Positions 1-8,478 are shown, counted from the stretch's first letter. The stretch is 64,000 nt of DNA from Afipia sp. 1NLS2 (GCF_000178995.1 NZ_ADVZ01000005.1:1-64000), one strand, 5' to 3'. Notes: generated by a model not told the origin, from the letters alone. Numbers and translations: made by a program.

Positions 1-112
1 AAAGAAACGAAAGGCAGAACGCCTGTCAGTTCCTGGCGCGAAGCCCTCACAGATCAGTCGAGACCAAATGATTCCGGTGATCTGGCAAAGCCGACACTGG
101 AAATTTCCGTCC

Positions 113-127
113 GTTCTTCCTACGTTC
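113..127 (+). promoter_or_regulatory. LexA (SOS) box upstream of uvrA
   Basis: GTTC, seven bases, then GTTC in direct orientation. This is the exact form of the alphaproteobacterial LexA operator (GTTC-N7-GTTC), not the E. coli CTG-N10-CAG type. It lies 89 bp before the chosen uvrA ATG and 41 bp before an in-frame TTG at 169. A LexA gene with the same kind of operator sits at the other end of the window, which supports SOS control of uvrA. Confidence 0.75.
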
Positions 128-216
128 CAGTCACGGCCAACCTCTTATGCCTGACGCGCGATCCGGTTTTGCCCGGCACGGCGTTCTTGCTTGTGCCCGG
201 CCCGCTGGAACCGATC

Positions 217-3198
217 ATGGACGAAGTCATCAAGGCAAAACAACGTGGACAGGAGGCGAACGCCTCTCGCGCCATCACCATTCGCGGCGCGCGCGAGCAC
301 AATCTGAAGAACGTCGACCTCGAGGTGCCCCGCGACAAGCTTGTGGTGTTCACCGGTCTGTCAGGCTCGGGTAAATCCTCCCTCGCCTTCGACACCATCT
401 ATGCGGAAGGCCAGCGCCGCTACGTGGAATCGCTGTCGGCCTATGCGCGGCAGTTCCTCGAAATGATGCAGAAGCCGGACGTCGACCAGATCGACGGCCT
501 TTCGCCTGCGATCTCCATCGAGCAGAAAACCACGTCGAAGAACCCGCGCTCGACGGTCGGCACCGTCACCGAAATTTACGACTACATGCGCCTGTTGTGG
601 GCACGGGTCGGTGTTCCCTATTCGCCCGCAACGGGACTGCCGATCGAAAGCCAGACCGTCTCGCAAATGGTGGATCGCGTACTCGCGTTGCCGGAAGGCA
701 CGCGACTTTATCTGCTCGCGCCAGTCGTGCGCGGCCGCAAGGGCGAATACCGCAAGGAACTTGCGGAGTATCTCAAGAAGGGCTTCCAGCGCGTCAAGAT
801 CGACGGCTCGTTTCATGAACTCACCGAAGCGCCCGCGCTTGACAAGAAATTCCCGCACGACATCGACGTGGTGGTGGACCGCATCGTGGTGCGCCCCGAC
901 ATGGCCCAGCGTCTCGCGGAATCGTTCGAGACCGCATTGAAACTCGCCGAGGGCCTCGCGGTGGTCGAATTCGCCGACAAGCCGGCCGCCTCAGACGCCG
1001 AGAGCAAGAAGCCCGAGAAAAAAACCGCGAAAATCCACGACAAGAGCGGACCCGAGCGGTTGCTGTTCTCGGAAAAATTCGCCTGTCCGGTGTCCGGCTT
1101 TACGCTGCCCGAGATCGAGCCGCGGTTGTTCTCCTTCAACAATCCGTATGGCGCGTGTCCCGAATGCGGCGGCCTCGGCATCGAACAGCATATCGATCCT
1201 GAACTCATCATCCCGGACAAGGACCTGAGCCTGCGCAAGGGCGCGATCGCGCCATGGGCAAAGTCGTCCTCGCCCTATTACATCCAGACGCTGCAGGCGC
1301 TCGGCAAGTTCTACAAATTCACACTCGACACCAAGTGGAAGGATCTGCCGAAGAAGACGCAGACCGCCCTGCTCTACGGCTCGGGCGAGGATGCCATCAA
1401 GTTCTCCTATGAAGACGGCACCCGCTCCTACGACACCAAGAAGCCGTTCGAAGGTATCATCACCAATATCGAGCGCCGCTTCGCGGAGACCGAAAGCGAA
1501 TGGGCACGAGAGGAGCTTGGCAAATACTTCGCCGACGTGCCTTGCGCCGGCTGCCACGGCTATCGACTCAAACCGGAAGCCCTATGCGTCAAGATCGGCG
1601 GCAAACACATCGGCGAAATCTCAGAACTGTCGGTAAAGAAAGCCGGCGAATGGTTCGAGACCGTACCAGACCTGCTCAACAAGCAGCAGAATGAGATCGC
1701 GGTACGCATCCTCAAGGAAATCCGCGAACGCCTGTCGTTCCTGCTTGATGTCGGTCTGAATTATCTCACGCTGTCACGCTCCTCCGGCACGCTGTCCGGC
1801 GGCGAAAGCCAGCGCATCCGCCTCGCCTCGCAGATCGGCTCAGGCCTGACCGGCGTTCTCTATGTGCTGGACGAGCCCTCCATCGGCCTGCACCAGCGCG
1901 ATAATGCGCGCCTTCTCGACACGCTCAAACGCCTGCGCGATCTCGGTAATACCGTTATCGTCGTCGAACACGACGAGGATGCCATCCGCCTCGCCGATCA
2001 TGTCGTCGACGTCGGCCCCGGCGCAGGCATCAACGGTGGCTATATCGTCGCGCGCGGCACGCCTGTCGAGATCATGAAAAACCCGAACTCACTGACCGGG
2101 AAATATCTCACCGGCGAGAAGTACGTGCCGATCCCCGAGCGTCGCCCGCCGAACCACCGGCGGACACTGAAAATCGTGAACGCGCGCGGCAACAATCTCA
2201 AGAACATCTCGGCGGAAATCCCGCTCGGCCTGTTTACCTGCGTCACCGGTGTGTCCGGCGGCGGCAAGTCGACGCTGCTACTCGACACGCTCTACAAATC
2301 GATCGCACGCAAGCTCAACGGCGCCGCCGACGCCCCCGCGCCGCATGACCGGATCGAGGGACTGGAACATATCGACAAGATCATCGACATCGATCAATCG
2401 CCGATCGGGCGCACGCCGCGCTCCAATCCCGCGACTTACACCGCCGCTTTTACGCCGATCCGCGAATGGTTCGCCGGCCTGCCGGAATCCAAGGCGCGCG
2501 GCTACGAACCGGGTCGCTTCTCCTTCAACGTCAAAGGCGGCCGCTGCGAGGCCTGTCAGGGCGACGGCCTCATCAAGATCGAGATGCACTTCTTGCCGGA
2601 CGTGTACGTCACCTGCGATACCTGCAAGGGTAAACGCTACAACCGCGAGACGCTCGAGGTGATGTTCAAGGGCAAGACCATCGCCGACGTGCTCGACATG
2701 ACCGTGGACGAGGCGGAGGAATTCTTCCGCGCCGTGCCGCGCATCCGCGAGACGTTCCGTACCCTGCAGCGCGTCGGCCTCGGCTACATCCATGTCGGCC
2801 AGCAGGCGACAACGCTGTCCGGCGGTGAGGCGCAGCGCGTCAAGCTCGCCAAGGAGCTCTCAAAGCGCGCCACCGGCCGCACGCTCTACATTCTCGACGA
2901 ACCGACCACCGGCCTGCACTTCCACGATGTCGCGAAACTGCTCGAGGTGCTGCACGAACTGGTCGCGCAGGGCAACAGTGTGGTGGTAATCGAGCACAAT
3001 CTCGAAGTCATCAAGACCGCTGACTGGGTGATCGACCTCGGCCCTGAGGGTGGCGATGGCGGCGGCGAGATCGTCGCATGGGGCCCGCCGGAAGACATCG
3101 TGCGCGCGCCGCGCAGCTATACGGGTAAATTCCTGGCACCTGTCCTTGCAAAGGGACAAACCGGCCATCTGTGCGCGAATGGCGAAGCGGCAGAATAA
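217..3198 (+). CDS. uvrA: Excinuclease ABC subunit A
   Basis: Damage-recognition ATPase of nucleotide excision repair; it loads UvrB on lesions in the cytoplasm. The 993-residue product has two ABC modules: Walker [10 protein letters not shown] near residue 47 and GVSGGGKST near 680, with signatures LSGGESQR near 526 and LSGGEAQR near 867. The C-terminal zinc finger is complete (CEAC...CDTC). In the first finger the leading pair reads CPVS, so one cysteine is missing. I chose ATG 217; a TTG at 169 would add 16 residues unlike the family. A LexA box lies upstream and an inverted repeat follows the stop. Confidence 0.97.
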   Translation: MDEVIKAKQRGQEANASRAITIRGAREHNLKNVDLEVPRDKLVVFTGLSGSGKSSLAFDTIYAEGQRRYVESLSAYARQFLEMMQKPDVDQIDGLSPAISIEQKTTSKNPRSTVGTVTEIYDYMRLLWARVGVPYSPATGLPIESQTVSQMVDRVLALPEGTRLYLLAPVVRGRKGEYRKELAEYLKKGFQRVKIDGSFHELTEAPALDKKFPHDIDVVVDRIVVRPDMAQRLAESFETALKLAEGLAVVEFADKPAASDAESKKPEKKTAKIHDKSGPERLLFSEKFACPVSGFTLPEIEPRLFSFNNPYGACPECGGLGIEQHIDPELIIPDKDLSLRKGAIAPWAKSSSPYYIQTLQALGKFYKFTLDTKWKDLPKKTQTALLYGSGEDAIKFSYEDGTRSYDTKKPFEGIITNIERRFAETESEWAREELGKYFADVPCAGCHGYRLKPEALCVKIGGKHIGEISELSVKKAGEWFETVPDLLNKQQNEIAVRILKEIRERLSFLLDVGLNYLTLSRSSGTLSGGESQRIRLASQIGSGLTGVLYVLDEPSIGLHQRDNARLLDTLKRLRDLGNTVIVVEHDEDAIRLADHVVDVGPGAGINGGYIVARGTPVEIMKNPNSLTGKYLTGEKYVPIPERRPPNHRRTLKIVNARGNNLKNISAEIPLGLFTCVTGVSGGGKSTLLLDTLYKSIARKLNGAADAPAPHDRIEGLEHIDKIIDIDQSPIGRTPRSNPATYTAAFTPIREWFAGLPESKARGYEPGRFSFNVKGGRCEACQGDGLIKIEMHFLPDVYVTCDTCKGKRYNRETLEVMFKGKTIADVLDMTVDEAEEFFRAVPRIRETFRTLQRVGLGYIHVGQQATTLSGGEAQRVKLAKELSKRATGRTLYILDEPTTGLHFHDVAKLLEVLHELVAQGNSVVVIEHNLEVIKTADWVIDLGPEGGDGGGEIVAWGPPEDIVRAPRSYTGKFLAPVLAKGQTGHLCANGEAAE

Positions 3199-3207
3199 AA
3201 CAAACCC

Positions 3208-3240
3208 GTTCAGGCGACCGATCCGATCGATCGCCTGAAC
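3208..3240 (+). terminator. Inverted repeat after uvrA, possible terminator
   Basis: A perfect 10-bp inverted repeat (GTTCAGGCGA / TCGCCTGAAC) with a 13-base loop starts 9 bp after the uvrA stop. No T-run follows, so it may act as an RNA 3'-end stabiliser or a weak terminator. It lies between convergent genes. Confidence 0.45.
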
Positions 3241-3273
3241 GCCGAGTTCTCAACCCCGTCATTCAAACAGGGT

Positions 3274-3681
3274 TTATTGCCCGTGCCGGGCAAGCTCCCG
3301 ATCGGATAATTCCCAATCCTGCCATAGCTTCAGCGTGGCGAGCAGGAAGACGGCGCCGCCGAGGGCGGCATGCCAGAACCTCAACATGCCGTCGGTCGAA
3401 TATCCGAACACGTAAGGCGACATGATCAGCCAGACAGCAAGCGCCATCTCGCAACCTTCCTCCCAGCGCCGCAAGGCGATGTATTCGAGTTGCGAAAGGC
3501 CGATGATGAGGATGCCTACGACCGCGGTATTCATCAGGATCAATCCCGGATCGGAGAGTAATCCGAGACCGTAGTTGACCTCCCCGTTCATCCAGGGAGA
3601 AACGGCGATCAGGATACCGAGCAGCATCCCGACCCAGTCCTCCCACGTCCGATGGGTGTCGAAGAACCGAGCGCCAGACAT
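3274..3681 (-). CDS. SPW repeat membrane protein
   Basis: Small 135-residue integral membrane protein with two SPW-type repeats: SPW occurs near residue 28 and the related SPY near residue 88. Each repeat holds two hydrophobic helices, and W-E-D/W-E-E segments precede the helices, so four membrane spans are likely. The function of the family is unknown. The start is secured by a strong AGGAGG five bases before the ATG. It converges on uvrA and looks monocistronic. Confidence 0.85.
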   Translation of the reverse strand: MSGARFFDTHRTWEDWVGMLLGILIAVSPWMNGEVNYGLGLLSDPGLILMNTAVVGILIIGLSQLEYIALRRWEEGCEMALAVWLIMSPYVFGYSTDGMLRFWHAALGGAVFLLATLKLWQDWELSDRELARHGQ

Positions 3682-3914
3682 GGAAACCTCCTGTTTAAAG
3701 AGGCATACGGCGGCAGCCTGAACGAGGCGACTTCAACCATCACGACCGGTCGGCCGCAGGGGTATGTCCAGACAAAACCTATGAAACCCCCGAGACTTTA
3801 CAAGAGCCGTCCGCCCGGCTTTGTTGTCACAGGATCGATCATTCGAAGCACATTCGATCGATATGAGCCTGTCGGGAACGACCCGAAATCCGCGAAGATT
3901 AGATGGGTGACACA

Positions 3915-4187
3915 ATGGGTGCGGTTCAGGACAATCCCACGGAAGGCCGCTACGAGTTAACCGTCGATGTCCATCTCGCGGCCACCTACTACAAGCTATC
4001 GGACGGCGTCATCACATTCGTCCACACCGAAGTGCCGAAGGAACTCGGCGGCCGCGGCATCGGTTCGCAACTGGTGAAAGGCGCACTCGACGATGTGCGC
4101 TCAAGGCACCTCAAGGTTATCCCGCAATGTCCATTCGTGAAGGCCTATATCGATAAGCACGCGGATTACGCCGACCTGCTGAAGTAA
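3915..4187 (+). CDS. Small GNAT-type N-acetyltransferase (YjdJ/NATD1-like), copy 1
   Basis: A 90-residue single-domain protein of the small Acetyltransf_CG group. The acetyl-CoA loop is seen as GGRGIGSQL near residue 45, followed by a conserved CPF (residues 72-74) and a C-terminal helix. Substrates of this group are mostly unknown. An in-frame ATG at 3903 exists, but ATG 3915 is chosen because it makes this protein exactly as long as, and alignable without gaps to, the gene directly downstream. The two form a diverged tandem pair on one strand. Confidence 0.85.
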   Translation: MGAVQDNPTEGRYELTVDVHLAATYYKLSDGVITFVHTEVPKELGGRGIGSQLVKGALDDVRSRHLKVIPQCPFVKAYIDKHADYADLLK

Positions 4188-4203
4188 GCCATCAATTGGC
4201 GAT

Positions 4204-4208
4204 AGGAG
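4204..4208 (+). promoter_or_regulatory. Shine-Dalgarno AGGAG before an ATT codon
   Basis: A perfect AGGAG is followed after seven bases by ATT at 4216, with no ATG, GTG or TTG at the proper distance. It decides the start of the second GNAT paralogue: the next canonical start, TTG 4243, is 34 bases away. Confidence 0.6.
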
Positions 4209-4215
4209 TACGCAC

Positions 4216-4488
4216 ATTCCAGCCGTTCGCGACAATACGACATTGAGCCGCTTCGAGATGGACGTGGATGGCGATGTCGCCTTCGCACGCTACCGCCGCG
4301 AGGGCCGCACCATCGTCATCACCCATGTCGAGACTCCTGCCGCGCTGCGTGGACACGGCATCGCGTCACGCCTGATGGGCGGCGTTCTGGAAACGATCCG
4401 GCACGAGGGAGAAAAAGTGGTCGCGGCATGCAGTTTCGCCCGCGCCTTTCTCTCCGAACATCCCGAATATTCGAACCTGAAGTCCTGA
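4216..4488 (+). CDS. Small GNAT-type N-acetyltransferase, copy 2 (apparent ATT start)
   Basis: From ATT 4216 the product is 90 residues, exactly the length of the neighbouring paralogue. The N-terminus PAVRDNTTLSRFEMDVDG aligns with GAVQDNPTEGRYELTVDV of copy 1, showing that codons before TTG 4243 are coding. The acetyl-CoA loop is RGHGIASRL. An ideal SD sits seven bases before the ATT. The start is therefore either a rare non-AUG initiator, as known for infC, or a point-mutated ATG; use of TTG 4243 would truncate the protein by nine residues. A strong terminator follows. Confidence 0.75.
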   Translation: MPAVRDNTTLSRFEMDVDGDVAFARYRREGRTIVITHVETPAALRGHGIASRLMGGVLETIRHEGEKVVAACSFARAFLSEHPEYSNLKS

Positions 4489-4496
4489 AGCCGCAT

Positions 4497-4524
4497 AAAA
4501 AAGCCCGCCAATGGCGGGCTTTTT
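4497..4524. terminator. Bidirectional intrinsic terminator
   Basis: AAAAAA-GCCCGCC-AAT-GGCGGGC-TTTTT: a 7-bp GC stem with A and T runs on the two sides. It can stop both the GNAT pair on the plus strand and the convergent FAH-family gene on the minus strand. Confidence 0.9.
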
Positions 4525-4540
4525 CGTTCGCTTATCAAAA

Positions 4541-5329
4541 TCAGACGATCTTGATCGACATGTCCGGGAAGCCCGCGATCTTGGCAAGCAGCACGTCGCC
4601 CTTCACCACCGGGCCGACATTCGCCGGCGTGCCGGAATAGATGATATCACCGGCCTTCAGCTCAAAAGCTTCCGACAGCTTCGAGATCTGCTCGGCGACG
4701 CTCCAGATCATCTTGTCGAGATCGGCATCCTGCCGGACTGTGCCGTTCACCGCGAGCGAGATCTCACCCTTGACCGGGTGGCCGACTTTCGCGACCGGAT
4801 GAATGGGCCCGAGCACGGCAGCATGGTCGAAGCTCTTGCCAATTTCCCACGGCTTCTTCAGCGCGGCCATCTCGTTCTGGAGATCGCGGCGGGTCATGTC
4901 GAGGCCAATGGTATAGCCGAACACGCAGTCTAGCGCCTTCTCCGGCGGGATGTTGGTGCCGCCCGATTTCAGCGCGGCGACCAGTTCGACCTCGTGGTGG
5001 TAGTTCTTGGTCAGCGACGGATACGGATGGTCGGCCACCTTGCCGGTTGGCACGTTCTGGATCGCGTCGGTCGGCTTCTGGAAGAAGAACGGCGGCTCGC
5101 GTGTCGGGTCGGAGCCGCGCTCAATAGCATGGGCGGCGTAGTTGCGGCCAATGCAATAGATGCGGCGAACCGGAAACACTTCGCTCTGGCCCTCGATCGG
5201 GATCGTGATCTGCGCCACCTCGAACACCGTTTTCGCGTTCCCCTGCGCCGCCGCCGGGGTGGCCAGCGCCGTACCCGCCAGCACCACCGCGCTGCCGGCC
5301 AAAACCGTGCGTCGATCGATATTTGTCAT
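4541..5329 (-). CDS. Tat-exported fumarylacetoacetate hydrolase-family protein
   Basis: 262 residues with an FAH fold. Family features seen are IGRNYAAHA near residue 60, the acidic metal-site segment HHEVELVAAL near 111, the glycine-rich IGLDMTRRD near 141 and YSGTPANVGPV near 230. The first 29 residues are a twin-arginine signal: DRRTVLAGSA, a hydrophobic stretch and AAA before the mature part. FAH enzymes cleave or decarboxylate acylpyruvates and are normally cytosolic, so export is unusual. The start has an AAGGA ribosome site. The substrate cannot be told from sequence. Confidence 0.88.
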   Translation of the reverse strand: MTNIDRRTVLAGSAVVLAGTALATPAAAQGNAKTVFEVAQITIPIEGQSEVFPVRRIYCIGRNYAAHAIERGSDPTREPPFFFQKPTDAIQNVPTGKVADHPYPSLTKNYHHEVELVAALKSGGTNIPPEKALDCVFGYTIGLDMTRRDLQNEMAALKKPWEIGKSFDHAAVLGPIHPVAKVGHPVKGEISLAVNGTVRQDADLDKMIWSVAEQISKLSEAFELKAGDIIYSGTPANVGPVVKGDVLLAKIAGFPDMSIKIV

Positions 5330-5486
5330 TTGATTTTCCTTTTGTTTCCCAGCGGGCCGTTCGTCCGGCCTCGTTTGAATGCATTTTCATAGCGCGGCTG
5401 CCCGGCTGCCGTCATCTCTAAAAACGCGTTCCATCCGGCCAGTCCGCCTACACATTTCCGTCAACCCAGGCGCCGTGCTCTCAAGC

Positions 5487-5520
5487 AAAAGGCCCGCTGC
5501 GCAAGCGCGGCGGGCCCAAA
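5487..5520 (-). terminator. Intrinsic terminator of the DUF3597 gene
   Basis: On the minus strand a GC-rich stem (GGCCCGC / GCGGGCC, extended by an inner GCG stem) is followed by TTTT. It lies about 50 bp after the stop of the DUF3597 gene. Confidence 0.75.
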
Positions 5521-5566
5521 ACAGTCGTGACATGACGTCCGTTACAAACCGTACGTTAGAGGCCGA

Positions 5567-5926
5567 TCAATGCTTGATGTCAGCGGGCAGCTTGCCGCCA
5601 TTCGCAGCAAGCTTGGTCATCACCTGCTTGTGCAGCCAGATGTTCATCGAAGCCGAATCATTGGTGTCGCCGGTGTAGTTCAATTCCTTGGCGAGCTCCT
5701 TGCGCGCGGCAAGGCTGGAGTCGATATCGAGCGCCTTCATCAAGTCGACGATCGAGGTGCGCCATTCGAGCTTCTCGCCCTTGGCCTTCACGGCGGCGTC
5801 AAGGATCGGCGCCACGTCAACGGTCTGTGCGGGAGCCGCAGCCGGGGCTGCGCCTCCAGCGGGCTCCGCCGCCTGTGCGCTGGTCGTGCCGAAAATAGCG
5901 CCCATGATCTTGGAAAAGATGCTCAT
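5567..5926 (-). CDS. DUF3597 domain protein
   Basis: 119 residues. Residues 1-40 are an amphipathic MSIFSKIMGAIFG helix and an alanine/proline-rich linker. The DUF3597 domain covers about 42-118, with the characteristic EWRTSIVDLMKALDIDSS and ELNYTGDTNDSA segments. The C-terminal part resembles a small helical domain of unknown role; the family often carries LysM domains in other bacteria, but none is seen here. AAGGAG lies six bases before the ATG. Monocistronic, with its own terminator. Confidence 0.85.
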   Translation of the reverse strand: MSIFSKIMGAIFGTTSAQAAEPAGGAAPAAAPAQTVDVAPILDAAVKAKGEKLEWRTSIVDLMKALDIDSSLAARKELAKELNYTGDTNDSASMNIWLHKQVMTKLAANGGKLPADIKH

Positions 5927-6235
5927 GCTGAACTCCTTGCTTGCGATTTAAAACAAAATATCGGCGCCGCGAGCGTCACCTGATGCAAAGCCTGCCTTAA
6001 GGTGTGCAGCTTGCCAATACGCCCGTCATCCTTCGGCTATCATGTCAGGCCGATGAAAATTTGAAGACGGTATAAGAATGCGCCCTCTCATTCGGATTCG
6101 ATTGGAACAAATTCACCGAAGCGTGAGTTTGTTCCTGCCAGGGAAGGTTTAGCCTCCCACATCAGACGCGCGTTGCTTCCGCGTGGTCACGGTCGCGAAC
6201 ATCGCGTCAACCGCCATCGAACGGGAGCCTCTGCC
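5927..6235. other. Divergent intergenic region with a long hairpin
   Basis: About 309 bp between the divergent DUF3597 and DUF2189 genes. It holds the 13-bp hairpin at 6104-6135 and an imperfect GGAAC-N17-AGTT at 6104-6129 that resembles an EcfG promoter but has one mismatch. No tRNA or convincing small gene was seen. Confidence 0.5.
6104..6135 (+). repeat. 13-bp perfect stem-loop upstream of DUF2189 gene
   Basis: GGAACAAATTCAC, loop CGAAGC, GTGAGTTTGTTCC. All 13 positions can pair in RNA, one as U-G. No T-run follows and no gene ends just upstream on the plus strand, so it is not an obvious terminator. It may be a protein-binding palindrome or a 5'-UTR element about 100 bp before the DUF2189 start. 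Confidence 0.65.
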
Positions 6236-7138
6236 ATGTCTTCCAGTTATCCCTCTTCCGGCAACACCCTGCCCGTCCCCGTCTACCCGGCCAACGACTT
6301 GCCTGCGGTTCGACGAATTCAGATGTCCGATCTGTCCACCTGCCTGCGGAAAGGCTGGGACGATTTCACCGCGCTGCCATCGCATGCGATCATCCTCGCT
6401 CTGATCTATCCAGTTATCGGCCTCATCGTCGCACGGCTGATCCACGGCTATTCGGTATTGCCCTTGTTATTCCCGCTGGCTGCGGGTTTCGCGCTGCTCG
6501 GGCCGTTCGCCGCCATCGGCCTTTACGAACTCAGCCGACGCCGCGAGGCCGGGCAAAACCCGACGGCATCCGACGCGCTGCACGTTCTGTCATCTCCGTC
6601 GCTCGGTGCGATGCTCGCTTTGGGCCTGCTGCTGATGGTCCTGTTTGCGGCATGGGTCACGACGGCACAGGCCATTTATATCGCCTGCTTCGGTTATGCT
6701 CCGGCCGCGCGGATACCCGACTTCATCGGCATGGTACTGACCACGCGGCAGGGCTGGACGCTGATCCTCCTCGGCTGCGGCGTGGGCCTGATGTTCGCAA
6801 TCGTGGCCTTGTGCATCAGCGTTGTCGCGTTTCCGCTGATGCTGGACCGTCATGCCAGCGCGGGACAGGCCATGACGGTTTCCATGAAAGCGGTGGCGGA
6901 AAACCCGCAAGCGATGATGGCTTGGGGACTTATTGTCGCAATCCTGCTGGTTCTCGGATCTCTGCCGCTGTTCCTCGGACTTGCGGTCGTTGTGCCCGTG
7001 CTCGGCCACGCGACATGGCATCTTTATCGCATGGTCGTCGAACCCGCGACGCAGCCCTATCGGGAGCCGGCACAACCGCCGAGAGAAAAGCGCTACGCTG
7101 CCGATTTCCCGGTCAACCTGATCTCCTGGCTGCGGTAA
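6236..7138 (+). CDS. DUF2189 family integral membrane protein
   Basis: 300 residues. A hydrophilic N-terminus (1-60) is followed by six hydrophobic segments (about 62-80, 84-105, 135-160, 185-215 as a pair, and 235-260), ending in a polar tail. The motif LRKGWDDFTALPSHAI before the first span and the glycine/proline-rich loop GPFAAIGLYELSRRRE are typical of DUF2189. Function unknown. ATG 6236 is chosen because GGGAG lies upstream and the earlier in-frame codons give an arginine-rich, non-family N-terminus. Confidence 0.85.
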   Translation: MSSSYPSSGNTLPVPVYPANDLPAVRRIQMSDLSTCLRKGWDDFTALPSHAIILALIYPVIGLIVARLIHGYSVLPLLFPLAAGFALLGPFAAIGLYELSRRREAGQNPTASDALHVLSSPSLGAMLALGLLLMVLFAAWVTTAQAIYIACFGYAPAARIPDFIGMVLTTRQGWTLILLGCGVGLMFAIVALCISVVAFPLMLDRHASAGQAMTVSMKAVAENPQAMMAWGLIVAILLVLGSLPLFLGLAVVVPVLGHATWHLYRMVVEPATQPYREPAQPPREKRYAADFPVNLISWLR

Positions 7139-7152
7139 CGGCCGCGAAACAA

Positions 7153-7177
7153 GGAACGTGGCATGGCGCCATCCGTT
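7153..7177 (+). promoter_or_regulatory. EcfG-type general stress promoter
   Basis: GGAAC, 16 bases, CGTT. This matches the -35/-10 consensus of the alphaproteobacterial general stress sigma factor EcfG (GGAAC-N16/17-CGTT) with no mismatch. It sits 32 bp before the ATG of the PfpI/DJ-1 gene, a family often induced by stress. Confidence 0.75.
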
Positions 7178-7209
7178 GACGGCTCGGGCTGCCAGAAACG
7201 GAGTGCGCC

Positions 7210-7767
7210 ATGCAACTGTCCGGAAAGAAAATCGCCATTCTCGCCACCAATGGCTTCGAGCAGTCCGAGCTTGAGGTTCCGCTCGCCAAGCTGAAGGCCG
7301 CAGGCGCAACCGTCGATGTCGTCTCGCTGCAGCCCGGCGACATCAAGGGATGGGACAAGACTGATTGGGGCCATCCGATTAAGGTCAACAAGACGCTCGA
7401 TCAAGTCTCGGCCGACGATTACGACGCGCTGGTGCTTCCGGGCGGACAGATCAATCCCGATCTGCTGCGCATCGAGCCCAGGGCGCTCGCCTTTATCAAA
7501 AGCATCTACAAGCAGAAGAAGGTGCTGGCCGCGATCTGTCACGCGCCATGGCTCTTGATCGAGGCCGGTCTCATCAAGGGCAAGAAGGTTACATCCTACA
7601 AATCGATCAAAACCGATGTGATCAACGCAGGCGGCAAGTGGGAAGATTCCGAAGTGGTGACCGATCAAGGCCTCATCACTTCGCGCAATCCAGGCGACCT
7701 CGAGGCGTTCTCGACCAAGATCATCGAGGAAATCCGCGAAGGCAGACACGCACAACGCGCGGCCTGA
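7210..7767 (+). CDS. PfpI/DJ-1 family protein (YhbO/YraA-like)
   Basis: 185 residues of the type 1 glutamine amidotransferase-like fold. The nucleophile elbow is AICHAPW near residue 107, with the upstream acidic residue in NGFEQSELEVP near 16 (the EQ-E pattern of the PfpI group). Members are described as stress chaperones, deglycases or peptidases in the cytoplasm, and the activity is debated. A perfect EcfG-like promoter precedes it, so it probably belongs to the general stress regulon. Monocistronic. Confidence 0.92.
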   Translation: MQLSGKKIAILATNGFEQSELEVPLAKLKAAGATVDVVSLQPGDIKGWDKTDWGHPIKVNKTLDQVSADDYDALVLPGGQINPDLLRIEPRALAFIKSIYKQKKVLAAICHAPWLLIEAGLIKGKKVTSYKSIKTDVINAGGKWEDSEVVTDQGLITSRNPGDLEAFSTKIIEEIREGRHAQRAA

Positions 7768-8284
7768 CGCCGTTCGCGCCTCACAGCCTTGTCATTCAGG
7801 CGTGGTGTCAAATATCTGGGCCCTGCTGCTCGAGCGCCTTTCATCGACACCAGGCACCGCGCACAGAGCATTCCTGCGCCTTGAGGCGCTCTTCAGACGA
7901 CATCCGTTGGATGGCCTGAAGACGTCCGACTGTTCCCTGAAAGCCGATCCAAAATAACGAGTAAAATCACATGGCTGCTCCCATAGGCCATGAATTCATA
8001 TTCAAATTATGATCCATGATTCACAAATTCATTTACGGTTCATGCATATCTTGCATATGTCACGAAGCGCCTCGTCTCACAAAAGAGAACGTGAAAGGCA
8101 TTTCCATTTATAGAATCATAATAATTTAAGCTGACCCATCGGTCACGAACATATATTACCGTTAGAGATATGCATTATTCGCTTAGCTGCATCGCAACAT
8201 TTGCGCTGGTATACCAGGAAAAAAAGATTATTACTCTATTCATGCAGTCCTCAAGGACTGAACTACAAATCAAAGGTGACTACC
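7768..8284. other. 517-bp intergenic region, 3' half AT-rich
   Basis: The first 180 bp have normal composition and no supported gene. From about 7950 to 8280 the sequence turns strongly AT-rich, unlike the rest of the window, with repeated ATTCA(T/A/C) words and two direct GCATAT copies separated by CTT near 8045. It ends in the DUF1127 gene. It looks like a long regulatory leader or a binding region for an AT-preferring nucleoid protein; no RNA family was recognised. Confidence 0.5.
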
Positions 8285-8443
8285 ATGATCCTCTCTCTCG
8301 TTCGCATCATCAAGGCGTTCCGTGACTACAATCGCGCTTACCGCGAGCTTTCGGAGCTCAGCGAGCGCGAGCTGGCCGACATCGGCATTGATCGTGGCGA
8401 CATCGAGCGCGTCGCTGCGGGTGCCTACCGCAAGGCCGCTTAA
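8285..8443 (+). CDS. DUF1127 small protein (YjiS-like)
   Basis: 52 residues with the DUF1127 core: an arginine/aromatic N-terminal helix (IIKAFRDYNRAYREL) followed by LSERELADIGIDRGDIERVA. Short DUF1127 proteins in alphaproteobacteria have been linked to RNA turnover and to phosphate or carbon metabolism; the role here is unknown. AAGGTG lies before the ATG, so longer in-frame starts are not needed. It has a 300-bp AT-rich leader and its own terminator, as expected for a highly regulated small transcript. Confidence 0.88.
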   Translation: MILSLVRIIKAFRDYNRAYRELSELSERELADIGIDRGDIERVAAGAYRKAA

Positions 8444-8478
8444 GACGCCTCTTAGAGGTCACACTACGAAACACGACG

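Noticed and set aside
17-32. GAAC-N8-GTTC near the left edge as a LexA box
   Set aside because: Spacing is eight and the halves are inverted, not direct repeats; the exact box at 113-127 is better.
3652-3960. 102-codon plus-strand open frame before the GNAT pair
   Set aside because: It overlaps the SPW gene start and its ribosome site, encodes a low-complexity basic peptide, and has no ribosome site or family resemblance.
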